Assembly: GCA_017435645.1 (NCBI GenBank)
Contig: JAFSER010000042.1
Location: 1-64,000 of the forward strand
Source of the DNA: Clostridium sp.
GTDB lineage: Bacteria > Bacillota > Clostridia > Clostridiales > Clostridiaceae
Length of the DNA stretch: 64,000 nucleotides
Direction of reading: 5' to 3'
Shown: piece by piece, positions 34,427 through 43,671 of the stretch
How positions within the stretch are numbered: the stretch's first letter is position 1
Layout of the letters: every line of letters begins with the position of its first letter
Program-made: the position numbers and the translations under genes
The notes under the pieces: generated by a model
What the model was told of the DNA's origin: nothing
The model's database searches: none
The model's input: the letters and a program-made list of their open reading frames with translations, nothing else

Positions 34427-35323
34427 GTGAAATTATTAGAAGAGTGTAGGCTTTGTCCTAGAAATTGTGGAGTAAATAGGTTAGAAGGAAAAAGAGGATT
34501 TTGTGGAGCGGGACATAAAATAAGGGTAGCTAGAGCTGCCCTTCATTATTGGGAAGAGCCTTGTATATCAGGAGAAATAGGCTCTGGTACAGTATTCTTT
34601 TCTCATTGCACTTTAAAATGTGTTTTTTGTCAAAACTATAATATAAGCCAATGTGAATGGGGCAAGGAAATTACAGTAGAGAGGTTAGCAGAAATATTTA
34701 TTGAATTACAAAATAAAAAAGCATTAAATATTAATTTAGTTACGCCTACTCATTATGTTCCTCAAATAATTGAAGCTATAAAGATAGCTAGGGGGAAGGG
34801 TTTAAATATTCCTATTATTTATAATAGTAGTGGATATGAAAAAGTAGATACAATAAGATTATTAAAAGGTTATATTGATGTGTATTTACCTGATATGAAA
34901 TATTTTGATACTAAATATTCAAGTAAGTATTCTAAGGCGAATAGATATTTTGATTATGCTAAAGATGCTATAGAGGAAATGATAAATCAAGTTGGGGAAG
35001 TATGTTTTGATAATAATGGAATAATCCAAAGAGGAGTAATAATAAGACACCTTATGTTGCCAGGATTACTATTTGATTCTAAAAAGATAATAGATTATAT
35101 ATACAAAACATATGGAGATAAAGTTTTTATTAGCATTATGAATCAATATACACCATTAGAGCATGTAAAAGAATACCCAGAAATAAATAGAGTTTTAAAT
35201 CCAAAGCATTATGAATCATTAATAGATTATGCTTTAAATTTAGGAGTTAAAAATGGATTTATTCAAGAAGAGGGCACAGATAGTGAAAGTTTTATACCAC
35301 TATTTAACTTCCAGGGAGTTTAA
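34427..35323 (+). CDS. PflA-like radical-SAM protein
   Basis: This 298-residue protein has an N-terminal cysteine-rich segment (CRLCPRNCGVNRLEGKRGFC) and the radical-SAM cluster motif CTLKCVFCQN (CxxxCxxC, about 62-71). The rest is a partial TIM barrel (NLVTPTHYVPQIIEA, LPDMKYFD). It matches the COG1313 group of pyruvate formate-lyase-activase-like proteins of unknown target. Start is GTG 34427 with AAGGTG 9 nt upstream; ATG 34420 is out of frame. It lies 31 nt after uvrB and may be cotranscribed. Confidence 0.85.
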   Translation: MKLLEECRLCPRNCGVNRLEGKRGFCGAGHKIRVARAALHYWEEPCISGEIGSGTVFFSHCTLKCVFCQNYNISQCEWGKEITVERLAEIFIELQNKKALNINLVTPTHYVPQIIEAIKIARGKGLNIPIIYNSSGYEKVDTIRLLKGYIDVYLPDMKYFDTKYSSKYSKANRYFDYAKDAIEEMINQVGEVCFDNNGIIQRGVIIRHLMLPGLLFDSKKIIDYIYKTYGDKVFISIMNQYTPLEHVKEYPEINRVLNPKHYESLIDYALNLGVKNGFIQEEGTDSESFIPLFNFQGV

Positions 35324-35525
35324 ATATTTTAATATAATTAATAAGTTTTTTAGAATATCTTAATATAAATAAGGAAAACCTATTTAAAGATATATTAGTA
35401 AATAATTAAAGATAAAACTAAGAAACTCTTTAAAACAATACTTTAATAATAGTTAAGTTTAAAGGAGTCTCAAATTAAAATTCATAAAGTCTTTATTTAT
35501 AAAATCTGATGAAGAAGGAGATATT

Positions 35526-35831
35526 ATGAAGAACATATTTGGCAAAGATAAAATAGAATATAAAAATATTGAGATTTTTGAAGAATTAGAAACTATTATT
35601 ACAAAAAATATAGATTATGGAAAAAGTAAGAGTGTCTATAATATTAAGTTATTAAGTAAAGTTATAATAGCATGTATAGTATTTACAACTGTTTTATTTA
35701 ATCTTTTTCCTAAATTTTCAGTATGGGCACAAGATATACCAGTACTAGGGAATGTAGCGTATTTTTTTACTATTAATAAAAGTAATATTGAAGAGGAAAG
35801 TGAAGAGGTAGATATTTTATTTAGAGAATAA
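35526..35831 (+). CDS. Small DUF4179-like membrane protein
   Basis: This 101-residue protein has one membrane helix (about 42-61, LLSKVIIACIVFTTVLFNLF) followed by FSVWAQDIPVLGNVAYFF. A membrane segment followed by IPVLGN resembles the N-terminal part of DUF4179/RsgI-like anti-sigma proteins. Those continue for 200 or more residues outside the cell, whereas this one stops 25 residues later, so it may be a truncated relative or a minimal version. GAAGGAG precedes the ATG. No sigma-factor gene is adjacent. Confidence 0.6.
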   Translation: MKNIFGKDKIEYKNIEIFEELETIITKNIDYGKSKSVYNIKLLSKVIIACIVFTTVLFNLFPKFSVWAQDIPVLGNVAYFFTINKSNIEEESEEVDILFRE

Positions 35832-35838
35832 AAAGAAA

Positions 35839-35858
35839 TTTATTGAGATATCAATAAA
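35839..35858 (+). terminator. Short hairpin after the small membrane protein
   Basis: Stem TTTATTGA (35839-35846) / TCAATAAA (35851-35858); followed by AATTGAATTTT. A weak terminator. Confidence 0.4.
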
Positions 35859-35893
35859 ATAATTGAATTTTCATTTATTTCAATATATTTAAA

Positions 35894-35959
35894 TAGACAA
35901 TTTTTATTCATTTGTTATAATAATAGGTAGATATAATATAAAAATAGTATAAATACTAT
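35894..35959 (+). promoter_or_regulatory. Promoter and palindrome before the first GH2 gene
   Basis: TAGACA (35894-35899), a 16-nt spacer and TATAAT (35916-35921). Downstream, ATAGTAT-AA-ATACTAT (35944-35959) is a near-perfect palindrome. It resembles, but is not identical to, the GntR operators of the island because its centre has two extra bases. Confidence 0.5.
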
Positions 35960-36040
35960 TACAATTATATTTATTAAATAGACAGAATATAAATACTATA
36001 TTAAATATTTAATATAGGTAGTTATCTAGGAGGACAACAG

Positions 36041-38278
36041 ATGAGAAACGTATTTAACTTTAATACCAAATGGGCATTCTCTAAAGAAGCTGAATGCGTA
36101 CCAAGTATTATGCCTGAAAAATGGTATTGGGTAACATTACCGCATACTTGGAACGATATAGATGGTCAAGATGGTGGAAATGACCTTTATAGAGGAACAG
36201 CTTATTATGCAAAGGAATTAGAAAAAATAGATTTACCAGAAGCTGACCAATATTACTTAGAATTTTTAGGAGCTAACTCTTCAGCAACTGTATACGTTAA
36301 CGGTAAAAAATTGGCACATCATGATGGTGGTTACTCTACGTGGAGAGTTAATATTACAGATGTATTAGAAGAGAAAAACTTATTTGTAGTTGAAGTAAAT
36401 AATGCTGAAAATAAAACAGTATATCCACAGCATGCTGACTTTACTTTTTATGGTGGATTATATCGTGATGTTAATATTATAGCAGTAAATAATTCTCACT
36501 TTGATTTAGATTACTATGGAGGTCCAGGGATAAAGGTAACTCCAGAAATCATAGGATCTGATGCAAAGATAGAAGTAGAAGTATACTTAACAAATGCTAA
36601 AGAAGAACAAAATCTTAAATTTACTGTAAAAGAACAAGATGGAACTATAATAGAAGAAAAAGTTGTTTCAGCAAAAGAAGCAAAGGTTTACTTTGATATA
36701 AAGGATGTCCATTTATGGCATGGTAGAAAGGATCCATACCTTTACACTGCAGAGGTTGTATTAGTTGAAGGTGAAGAAATTCTTGATAATGTAAGCACTA
36801 GATTTGGATGTCGTACTTTTGAAATTCATCCTGATAACGGATTCATATTAAATGGAGAAGAATATCCATTAAGAGGTGTTTCTAGACACCAAGATAGATG
36901 GGGAATTGGTAATGCGTTACTTAAAGAACATCATGAGGAAGACATGGACTTAATTGAAGAAATGGGTGCAACAACCATACGTTTAGCTCATTATCAACAT
37001 GATCAATATTTCTATGATTTATGTGATGAAAGAGGTATGGTAATATGGGCTGAAATTCCTTATATATCTTCACATATGCCAACAGGTCGTGAAAATACAA
37101 TTGAACAAATGAAGGAATTAATTGTTCAAAATTACAATCATCCATCAATTGTTGTTTGGGGATTATCAAATGAAATTACAATGCATGGTCCATCAGATGA
37201 AGATTTAAGAGAAAACCATGTTATTTTAAATGATTTAGCTCATGAAATGGATAAAACAAGACTTACAACTATGGCTTGTGTATCTATGTGTAGTATGGAT
37301 GATCCATATATACAAATTCCAGATACAGTATCATATAATCATTATTTTGGATGGTACGGTGGAGATACTTCTCAAAATGGGCCATGGTTTGATGAATTCC
37401 ATAAAAAATATCCAAATATTCCAATTGGATGTAGTGAATATGGTTGTGAAGCCTTAAATTGGCATACATCTAATCCAGAGCAAGGAGATTACACAGAAGA
37501 ATATCAAGCATATTATCATGAAGAGTTAATTAAGCAATTATTTACAAGAAAATACTTATGGGCAACTCATGTATGGAATATGTTTGATTTTGGAGCTGAT
37601 TCACGTAATGAAGGTGGAGAAAATGGCCAAAATCATAAAGGTTTAATGACATTTGATAGAAAGTATAAAAAGGATTCATTCTATGCTTATAAAGCATGGT
37701 TATCAGATGAACCATTTGTACATATTTGTGGTAAAAGATATGTTGATAGAGTAGAAGAAACTACAAAGGTTACTGTTTACTCAAATCAACCAGAAGTTGA
37801 ATTATTTGCAAATGGTGTAAGCTTAGGAAAACAATCTTCTCCGGAGCATTTCTTCTATTTTGAAGTACCAAACAATGGAGAAACTAATTTGGTAGCTATA
37901 GCTGGAGAATGTAAAGACGAAAGCTTTATTCGTAAGGTAGAAGTATTTAATGAAGAGTATCGTCTAAAGGAAAAAGGAGCAATCTTAAACTGGTTTGATG
38001 TTACTACACCAGAGGGACACTTCTCTCTTCTTGATAAAATATCAGATATTATTGCATCAGAAGAAGCCGGAAAAGTATTGAATAACTTCTTAGCTCCTGC
38101 AATATCAAATATGATGGGTGGAGGAGAAGGAAAAAATTCAAATATAGATGCTATGATGGGGATGCTTGGAAGCTTTACTCTTCTTAGACTTACAAGTCTT
38201 TTAGGTGCAGGTAGTGTAACTGTTACAAAAGAACAATTACTTGACCTAAACGAAGATTTAAATAAAATAAAAAAATAA
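36041..38278 (+). CDS. Glycoside hydrolase family 2 enzyme with C-terminal tail
   Basis: This 745-residue GH2 enzyme has a sugar-binding jelly roll (about 1-155), an immunoglobulin-like domain (165-260) and a TIM barrel. The acid/base is E378 in GLSNEIT and the nucleophile E466 in CSEYG. Near the end of the barrel N531-H-K533 aligns with the NxK motif that contacts the glucuronate carboxylate in beta-glucuronidases; some beta-galactosidases carry a similar NDK. A Big4-like segment and a tail (MMGMLGSFTLLRLTSLLGAG ... LNKIKK) follow, as in many gut GH2 enzymes. No signal peptide, so it is cytosolic. Glucuronidase is favoured by context, galactosidase is possible. Confidence 0.85.
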   Translation: MRNVFNFNTKWAFSKEAECVPSIMPEKWYWVTLPHTWNDIDGQDGGNDLYRGTAYYAKELEKIDLPEADQYYLEFLGANSSATVYVNGKKLAHHDGGYSTWRVNITDVLEEKNLFVVEVNNAENKTVYPQHADFTFYGGLYRDVNIIAVNNSHFDLDYYGGPGIKVTPEIIGSDAKIEVEVYLTNAKEEQNLKFTVKEQDGTIIEEKVVSAKEAKVYFDIKDVHLWHGRKDPYLYTAEVVLVEGEEILDNVSTRFGCRTFEIHPDNGFILNGEEYPLRGVSRHQDRWGIGNALLKEHHEEDMDLIEEMGATTIRLAHYQHDQYFYDLCDERGMVIWAEIPYISSHMPTGRENTIEQMKELIVQNYNHPSIVVWGLSNEITMHGPSDEDLRENHVILNDLAHEMDKTRLTTMACVSMCSMDDPYIQIPDTVSYNHYFGWYGGDTSQNGPWFDEFHKKYPNIPIGCSEYGCEALNWHTSNPEQGDYTEEYQAYYHEELIKQLFTRKYLWATHVWNMFDFGADSRNEGGENGQNHKGLMTFDRKYKKDSFYAYKAWLSDEPFVHICGKRYVDRVEETTKVTVYSNQPEVELFANGVSLGKQSSPEHFFYFEVPNNGETNLVAIAGECKDESFIRKVEVFNEEYRLKEKGAILNWFDVTTPEGHFSLLDKISDIIASEEAGKVLNNFLAPAISNMMGGGEGKNSNIDAMMGMLGSFTLLRLTSLLGAGSVTVTKEQLLDLNEDLNKIKK

Positions 38279-38299
38279 TATATAATCATAGATTGTAAT

Positions 38300-38345
38300 A
38301 AAAAGATATCTTTATACTTTTAATTAATAGAGATATCTTTTTACT
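38300..38345 (+). terminator. Intrinsic terminator of the first GH2 gene
   Basis: Stem AAAAAGATATCT (38300-38311) / AGATATCTTTTT (38331-38342), with T-run. Confidence 0.85.
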
Positions 38346-38670
38346 TTAATTCTGTTGTAGATAAACCATTATATTTTTAAAAATTCAATACTAAATAAGA
38401 GAATGTTTTGTTTCTGGATAGAGGTTTCTAAAGTTAATCAGAAGTATTCTATGGAGCTTTAGATACAAGATTATAATTTTTAATACAAATTAATATGGTA
38501 TATAAAAAAAGGAGTATTTTAATAGTACTCCTTTTAAATATATAAAAATATATTAATAAAATTTATATGTATAAGGAAAACTATAATAAGTAAATTTTTA
38601 ATAGATAAAAAAATATTTTAAATTTTTAAAAGAATAAGTATATTAGCTGAAAGGATTAAGAACAATACTA
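38346..38670. other. Intergenic stretch with a second hairpin
   Basis: I see no gene. A hairpin AAAAGGAGTA (38507-38516) / TACTCCTTTT (38526-38535) looks like another terminator, possibly of an unannotated short transcript or acting bidirectionally. The rest is AT-rich without recognisable features until the operon promoter. Confidence 0.5.
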
Positions 38671-38710
38671 TTGAAATGAAAAAATTAATATGCTAGTATA
38701 CTAGTATAAC
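38671..38710 (+). promoter_or_regulatory. Promoter with GntR operator, HAD-kdgK-uidA operon
   Basis: TTGAAA (38671-38676), a 17-nt spacer ending TGC and TAGTAT (38694-38699) as extended -10. The palindrome TAGTATACTA (38694-38703), continued as TATACTAGTATA (38697-38708), sits on the -10 box. It fits the FadR-subfamily GntR consensus (T-n-GT-n3-AC-n-A). The same TTAATATGCTAGTATAC occurs at 43.6 kb. Confidence 0.8.
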
Positions 38711-38780
38711 CAATTATATTGATAATTCTAACAATAATAGCATAAGTAAAAATAAATTTTAACATAAAGAAGGTAGAAAT

Positions 38781-39626
38781 ATGAGTACAATTTTAGATAA
38801 CTTCAACAAAAAGAAAAATTTCCTTATATGCATAGATTCAGATGGATGTGCAATAGACACAATGGATATAAAACATATTAAATGTTTTGGACCATGTATG
38901 GTAGAAATGTGGAATCTTGAACAATGGCAAGATGAAATTTTAAAAAGCTGGAATGATGTTAATTTATATACATTAACTAGAGGAATTAACAGATTTAAAG
39001 GTCTAGCAGTTGCTTTAACTGAAATAAATGAAAAATATACTAAAATTGAAGGCTTAGATGAATACTTAAAGTGGACTAATGAAACTAAAGAACTTTCAAA
39101 TGAATCTTTAGAAGCTCAAATAGCTAAAATTGATAATGAGTGTTTAAATAAAGCTTTAGAATGGTCAAGAAATGTTAATAAATCAATTGATTTATTAAGT
39201 GAAGATGATAAAAAACCATTTGAAGGAGTAAAAGAAGGAATAATAGCTGCTAGTGAAATGGCTGATATAGCTATAGTATCTTCTGCAAATGAAAAAGCTG
39301 TTTTAGATGAATGGAGTCAACACGGTTTATTAGAGCATGTTGATATAGTATTAACTCAAAATGTTGGATCAAAAGCATACTGCATAGCTGAACTTCTTAA
39401 AAAAGGATATGACAGAGACAACGTTCTAATGGTTGGAGATGCAGTTGGTGATTTAGATGCTGCAAAGGTAAATAAAGTACTATATTATCCGATAATGGTT
39501 AGAAAAGAAAAGGATTCTTGGTCTAGGTTTACTAAAGAAGTGATAGGTAAATTTACTACTAATTCATATGCAGGAGAATTCGAAGAAAAAGTTATATCTG
39601 AATTCAAAGAAAATTTAACAAAATAA
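38781..39626 (+). CDS. HAD-family hydrolase of the hexuronate operon
   Basis: This 281-residue protein has a variant HAD motif I ICIDSDGCAIDTM (17-29), with the catalytic aspartates at about 19 and 21. A large helical insert spans about 35-140, the motif II region reads IAIVSSANEKAVL, and motif IV is VLMVGDAVGDLDAAK. It is the first gene of the operon, before kdgK and uidA, behind the GntR-type operator. The substrate is unknown. It could clear dead-end phosphorylated sugar acids formed during KDG metabolism; that is inference. AAGAAGGTAG precedes the ATG. Confidence 0.8.
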   Translation: MSTILDNFNKKKNFLICIDSDGCAIDTMDIKHIKCFGPCMVEMWNLEQWQDEILKSWNDVNLYTLTRGINRFKGLAVALTEINEKYTKIEGLDEYLKWTNETKELSNESLEAQIAKIDNECLNKALEWSRNVNKSIDLLSEDDKKPFEGVKEGIIAASEMADIAIVSSANEKAVLDEWSQHGLLEHVDIVLTQNVGSKAYCIAELLKKGYDRDNVLMVGDAVGDLDAAKVNKVLYYPIMVRKEKDSWSRFTKEVIGKFTTNSYAGEFEEKVISEFKENLTK

Positions 39627-39651
39627 TTAAGTGAATAGGAGTAGGAGTAAG

Positions 39652-40677
39652 TTGAAAAATTTTGATTTAAAAACTAAAAAAGTATTAGGTTTTGGTGAAA
39701 TAATGTTAAGACTTACTCCTCCAAATAATCAAAAGATTGTACAAGCAAATTCTTTTGATGCGGTATATTCTGGAGGAGAAGCAAATGTAATAGCAAGTTT
39801 AGCTATTCTTGGACATGATACAAAATTCATTACTAAGCTTCCTGATAATTATTTAGGACAAAAAGTACTAAGTAAGTTTAGAGGTTATAATGTAGATATA
39901 AACGATATCATAATGGGAGAAGGCAGATTAGGGATATATTATTCAGAAATTGGTCATGGACTAAGAAGTACTGAAGTTATATATGATAGAAAGTATTCAG
40001 CTATTTCTATGGCAGAAAAAGAAGAATTTAATATTGCTAAGATGTTAGATAATGTAGGATTAGTACATTTATCAGGTATTACACCAGCTTTAAGTAATAA
40101 TCTAAAAGAAGTTATTATTGAGATGGTAAAGGAATGCAAGAAAAGAGGAATATTAGTTTCTTACGATTCTAATTATAGATCAAAGCTTTGGTCTATAGAA
40201 GAAGCAAGGGAAGTATTAGAAGAAGTTTTACCATATGTAGACTTTGCTTTCTTAGGTCACTTAGATATGACTAATATACTTAAGTTTAATGATATGGATT
40301 TAGAATTCGAAGATAAGTTAGAGGAGCTTTACAGAGAATTATTTAAAAAATATCCAAACTTAAAATATGCAGCATGTACTAAGAGAACTGTAAATTCAAT
40401 TAATAATAATAGTTTACAGGGTTACTTATATGATGGCGATAAGCTATTTAAGTCTAATGAATACACATTTGATATTTTAGATAGAGTTGGTGGGGGAGAT
40501 GCTTTTACAGCAGGTATACTTCATGGAATTCTAAATGAAATGGAGAATGAAAGAATTATAGAATTTGGAGTTTGTGCTAGTGCATTAAAGCATTCAGTAA
40601 TAGGAGATATAAATATTATTGATGAAAATACTATAAATTCATTAATTGAAAATGGGTTATGTAATGTAAAAAGATAA
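39652..40677 (+). CDS. kdgK: 2-keto-3-deoxygluconate kinase (PfkB family)
   Basis: This PfkB-family kinase of about 341 residues phosphorylates 2-keto-3-deoxygluconate to KDPG. Visible motifs are VLGFGEIMLRLTPP near the N terminus, GGEANVIASLAILGHDTKFITKLP and the catalytic RVGGGDAFTAGILHG close to the C terminus. I prefer TTG 39652 as start because AGGAGTAGGAG ends 5 nt before it; an upstream in-frame GTG at 39631 has no ribosome site. The next enzyme, KDPG aldolase, is encoded at 44.5 kb in the companion operon. PfkB substrate assignment rests mainly on context. Confidence 0.87.
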   Translation: MKNFDLKTKKVLGFGEIMLRLTPPNNQKIVQANSFDAVYSGGEANVIASLAILGHDTKFITKLPDNYLGQKVLSKFRGYNVDINDIIMGEGRLGIYYSEIGHGLRSTEVIYDRKYSAISMAEKEEFNIAKMLDNVGLVHLSGITPALSNNLKEVIIEMVKECKKRGILVSYDSNYRSKLWSIEEAREVLEEVLPYVDFAFLGHLDMTNILKFNDMDLEFEDKLEELYRELFKKYPNLKYAACTKRTVNSINNNSLQGYLYDGDKLFKSNEYTFDILDRVGGGDAFTAGILHGILNEMENERIIEFGVCASALKHSVIGDINIIDENTINSLIENGLCNVKR

Positions 40678-40726
40678 AAAATTAATATAAATTTAAAAAT
40701 AAAAAGGTGAGTTTAAGGAGGATTTT

Positions 40727-42529
40727 ATGTTATATCCAATAGTAACAGAAACTAGAAGTATACTTGATTTAAGTGGAGTATGGAATTTTAAATTAGATAA
40801 AGGTAATGGATTTAAAGATGAGTGGTTTAAAGGAATTTTAAATGATACTATTCAAATGGCAGTTCCATCATCTTATAATGATTTAGTAGAAAGTGAAGAA
40901 GTAAGAGATCATATAGGTTGGGTATGGTATCAAAGAAGTTTTATTGTTCCTAAAACTATGATGAGTGAAAGAATAGTTTTAAGATTTGGGTCAGCTACTC
41001 ATGAAGCTAATGTTTACATTAATGGTAAATTGTTAATGACTCATAAAGGTGGATTTACTCCTTTTGAAGCTGAAATTAATGAACTATTAGTAGCAGGAGA
41101 AAATATATTAACTGTTGCTGTAAATAATATAATAGATGAGACTACTCTACCAGTAGGAATGGTAAAGGAAGTTGAAGTAAATGGGGAAAAAGTAGTTAAA
41201 AACTATGTTAACTTTGATTTCTTCAATTATGCAGGAATACATAGACCAGTTAAAATTTATACTACTCCAAGGGATTATGTAAAAGATGTAGTGATAGTTA
41301 CTGATTTTAAAGGAACAGATGGGTATGTTAATTATGAAGTTAATACTGTTGGAGAAGGAGAAGTTAAGGTATCTGTAATAGATGAAGAAAATAAAGTTAT
41401 AGCTACAAGTGTAGGAGCTAAAGGAACGATAGATATAAAAAATGTTCATTTATGGGAACCTATGAATGCATATCTTTATAAATTAAAGATTGATTTAGCT
41501 AATGGAGAAGAAATAATAGATACATATTATGAAGAATTTGGAGTAAGAACTGTTGAAGTTAAGGATGGAAAATTCTTAATTAATAATAAACCATTCTATT
41601 TTAAAGGATTTGGTAAACATGAGGACTCATATATTAATGGTAGAGGAATGAATGAAGCTGTTAATGTTAAAGATTTTAACTTAATGAAATGGATTGGAGC
41701 AAATTCATTTAGAACATCTCACTATCCATACTCAGAAGAAATCATGAGATTAGCTGATAGAGAAGGTATAGTTGTTATAGATGAAACACCAGCAGTTGGA
41801 TTACATTTAAATTTTATGGCTACAGGAGCTATATTTGGGGGTGGAGTTAAGAGAGACACTTGGAAAGAAATAGGAACTAGGGAAGCTCACGAATTGATTT
41901 TAAGAGAATTAATCGAAAGAGATAAAAACCACCCATGTGTTGTTATGTGGTCTGTAGCTAATGAGCCAGATTCAGATTCAGTTGGTGCAAAAGAATATTT
42001 TGAACCTTTAATAAAGCTTACAAAGGAATTAGATCCTCAAAAGAGACCAGCAACTGTAGTAACTTATTTAATGTCAACTCCAGATAAGTGTCAAGTTGGA
42101 GATATAGTAGATGTATTATGTTTAAATAGATATTATGGATGGTATGTTGCAGGTGGAGATTTAGAAGAAGCTAAGAGATTGCTAGAAGCAGAGTTAAAAG
42201 GATGGGAAGAAAGATGTCCTAATACACCTATAATGTTTACTGAGTATGGTGCAGATACAGTAGCAGGAATGCATGATACAGTACCAGTTATGTTTACTGA
42301 GGAATATCAAGTAGAATATTATAAAGCTAATCATGAAGTAGTGGATAAGTTTAAAAATTTCGTTGGAGAGCAAACTTGGAATTTTGCTGATTTTGCTACT
42401 AGTCAAGGAATAATAAGAGTTCAAGGTAATAAGAAAGGTGTATTTACTAGAGAGAGAAAGCCAAAGATGATAGCTCATGAATTACGTAAGAGATGGACTA
42501 ATATTCCTAACTTTGGATATAAAAAATAA
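40727..42529 (+). CDS. uidA: Beta-glucuronidase, Loop-1 class
   Basis: This 600-residue GH2 enzyme releases glucuronate from glucuronides. Acid/base E413 is in VANEPDS and nucleophile E506 in FTEYGAD. The glucuronate-specific NxK motif is N568-K-K570 in GNKKGVFTR. Between residues about 357 and 380 there is an active-site loop ([17 protein letters not shown]), as in the Loop-1 enzymes of E. coli and Clostridium perfringens that act on small drug and steroid glucuronides. There is no signal peptide, so it is cytosolic and depends on the GPH symporter. Third gene of its operon. AAGGAGG precedes the ATG. Confidence 0.95.
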   Translation: MLYPIVTETRSILDLSGVWNFKLDKGNGFKDEWFKGILNDTIQMAVPSSYNDLVESEEVRDHIGWVWYQRSFIVPKTMMSERIVLRFGSATHEANVYINGKLLMTHKGGFTPFEAEINELLVAGENILTVAVNNIIDETTLPVGMVKEVEVNGEKVVKNYVNFDFFNYAGIHRPVKIYTTPRDYVKDVVIVTDFKGTDGYVNYEVNTVGEGEVKVSVIDEENKVIATSVGAKGTIDIKNVHLWEPMNAYLYKLKIDLANGEEIIDTYYEEFGVRTVEVKDGKFLINNKPFYFKGFGKHEDSYINGRGMNEAVNVKDFNLMKWIGANSFRTSHYPYSEEIMRLADREGIVVIDETPAVGLHLNFMATGAIFGGGVKRDTWKEIGTREAHELILRELIERDKNHPCVVMWSVANEPDSDSVGAKEYFEPLIKLTKELDPQKRPATVVTYLMSTPDKCQVGDIVDVLCLNRYYGWYVAGGDLEEAKRLLEAELKGWEERCPNTPIMFTEYGADTVAGMHDTVPVMFTEEYQVEYYKANHEVVDKFKNFVGEQTWNFADFATSQGIIRVQGNKKGVFTRERKPKMIAHELRKRWTNIPNFGYKK

Positions 42530-42547
42530 ATATAAAATATATAGTGG

Positions 42548-42580
42548 AGTTGTGTGCTAAAATATAGTATACAACTTCTT
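42548..42580 (+). terminator. Intrinsic terminator after uidA
   Basis: Stem AGTTGTGTGCTA (42548-42559) / TAGTATACAACT (42565-42576) with two G-U pairs, then TCTTTCTTAT. Confidence 0.75.
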
Positions 42581-42648
42581 TCTTATATTAAAAAAGGTAT
42601 AATATATAGTTGAATTTTTATAGATATAAATAGTATGTATTTGATTTG

Positions 42649-42680
42649 TATGCTATAATTTAAGATATACTAGTATACTA
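42649..42680 (+). promoter_or_regulatory. Promoter and GntR operator of the regulator gene
   Basis: Extended -10 TGCTATAAT (42651-42659). The operator TAGTATACTA (42671-42680), preceded by GATATAC, covers the predicted transcript start, which suits autorepression. Confidence 0.75.
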
Positions 42681-42720
42681 AAGGGAAAATATAAGTTAGT
42701 GCAAGGAGGGGGAAGGATAC

Positions 42721-43413
42721 TTGATTCTTTATGAAAAATTAGATAGAGAAACAGCTAAAGAATACGTATATAGAATTTTAAAAGATAATATAATGTGCTT
42801 ACAACTAAAACCAGGTGAGCTAATAAGTGAATCAGAACTAGCTAAGAAGTTAAATATATCAAGAACTCCAATAAGGGAGGTGTTGATTAAACTTAAAAGC
42901 GAAAAATTAATAGAAGTAAAACCACAGTCAGGGACTTATGTGTCTTTAATAGATTGGAAAATAATACAAGAAGCTGTGTTTATGAGATATATTTTAGAAA
43001 AAGAAGCTTTAAAAGAAGCTTGTGAAAATTTCTCAGAAGATATTTTGATAGAAATGGAAAAATGTTTATTTGCACAACAATTAGCAACAAGAAAGCAAAA
43101 TAATTTATTAGAGTTTCATAATTTGGACAAGGAGTTTCATAGATTACTTTTTAAAGGGATAGAAAAGGAAAATGTTTGGGAAGCTATATGTAATATTAGT
43201 ACTCATTATAACAGAATGAGATTGCTAGCAGAAATGAAACTAAGTAAAGATTTTATAGTAGAACAACATTTCGGATATTTAGATATAATTAAAAATAAAA
43301 AAATGGACAAGATTGAAAATGTAGTTGCCGGTCATATAGCAACTCCAGTAAAGCAATGGGAAGCCTTAATAAAAAATAATAAGGATATTGCTAAAAATAT
43401 AATAAATATATAA
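42721..43413 (+). CDS. GntR-family (FadR/FCD) hexuronate regulator
   Basis: This 230-residue regulator has an N-terminal winged helix (about 8-72; LKPGELISESELAKKLNISR, then TPIREVLIKLKSEKLI) and an all-helical FCD effector domain (about 85-220) with histidines (FHNLDKEFHRLLF) that in relatives hold a metal next to the ligand. It resembles UxuR/ExuR-type regulators by context. Start is TTG 42721 after AAGGAGGGGGAAGGA; the nearby ATG at 42731 is out of frame. It sits between the two operons whose promoters carry the same operator, so it is very likely their repressor, released by a glucuronate intermediate. Confidence 0.9.
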   Translation: MILYEKLDRETAKEYVYRILKDNIMCLQLKPGELISESELAKKLNISRTPIREVLIKLKSEKLIEVKPQSGTYVSLIDWKIIQEAVFMRYILEKEALKEACENFSEDILIEMEKCLFAQQLATRKQNNLLEFHNLDKEFHRLLFKGIEKENVWEAICNISTHYNRMRLLAEMKLSKDFIVEQHFGYLDIIKNKKMDKIENVVAGHIATPVKQWEALIKNNKDIAKNIINI

Positions 43414-43420
43414 GGGAAAG

Positions 43421-43480
43421 AATCATCTAACTATTATTAATTTTAAATAATGAATTAATAATATTAGGTGATTTTTTTAA
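43421..43480 (+). terminator. Intrinsic terminator of the GntR gene
   Basis: Stem AATCATCTAA (43421-43430) / TTAGGTGATT (43464-43473), extended inside by ATTATTAATT-type pairing, then TTTTTTAAAA. Confidence 0.85.
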
Positions 43481-43611
43481 AATTAAAAAATTATATGATA
43501 AAAATTAAGAAAATAACAAATAATAAGAAAATAAAAGTAAACAAGTATTATTTTTATTGTATATTTGTACAAAAAAAGTCAATGTTATTATTTACATTGA
43601 TAAAAAAACTA

Positions 43612-43650
43612 TTGTAATTTATATATTAATATGCTAGTATACAAGTATAG
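43612..43650 (+). promoter_or_regulatory. Promoter with GntR operator, uxu/uxa operon
   Basis: TTGTAA (43612-43617), a 17-nt spacer ending TGC, and TAGTAT (43635-43640). TAGTATACAA (43635-43644) is the operator. Architecture and flanks are the same as at 38.7 kb. Confidence 0.8.
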
Positions 43651-43671
43651 TAGCTTCAAGGAGGAACGAGA

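Noticed and set aside
42567..42572. Another GTATAC hexamer after uidA
   Set aside because: It is part of the right arm of the uidA terminator and is not near a promoter. The hexamer is common in AT-rich DNA, so it is not counted as a GntR site.
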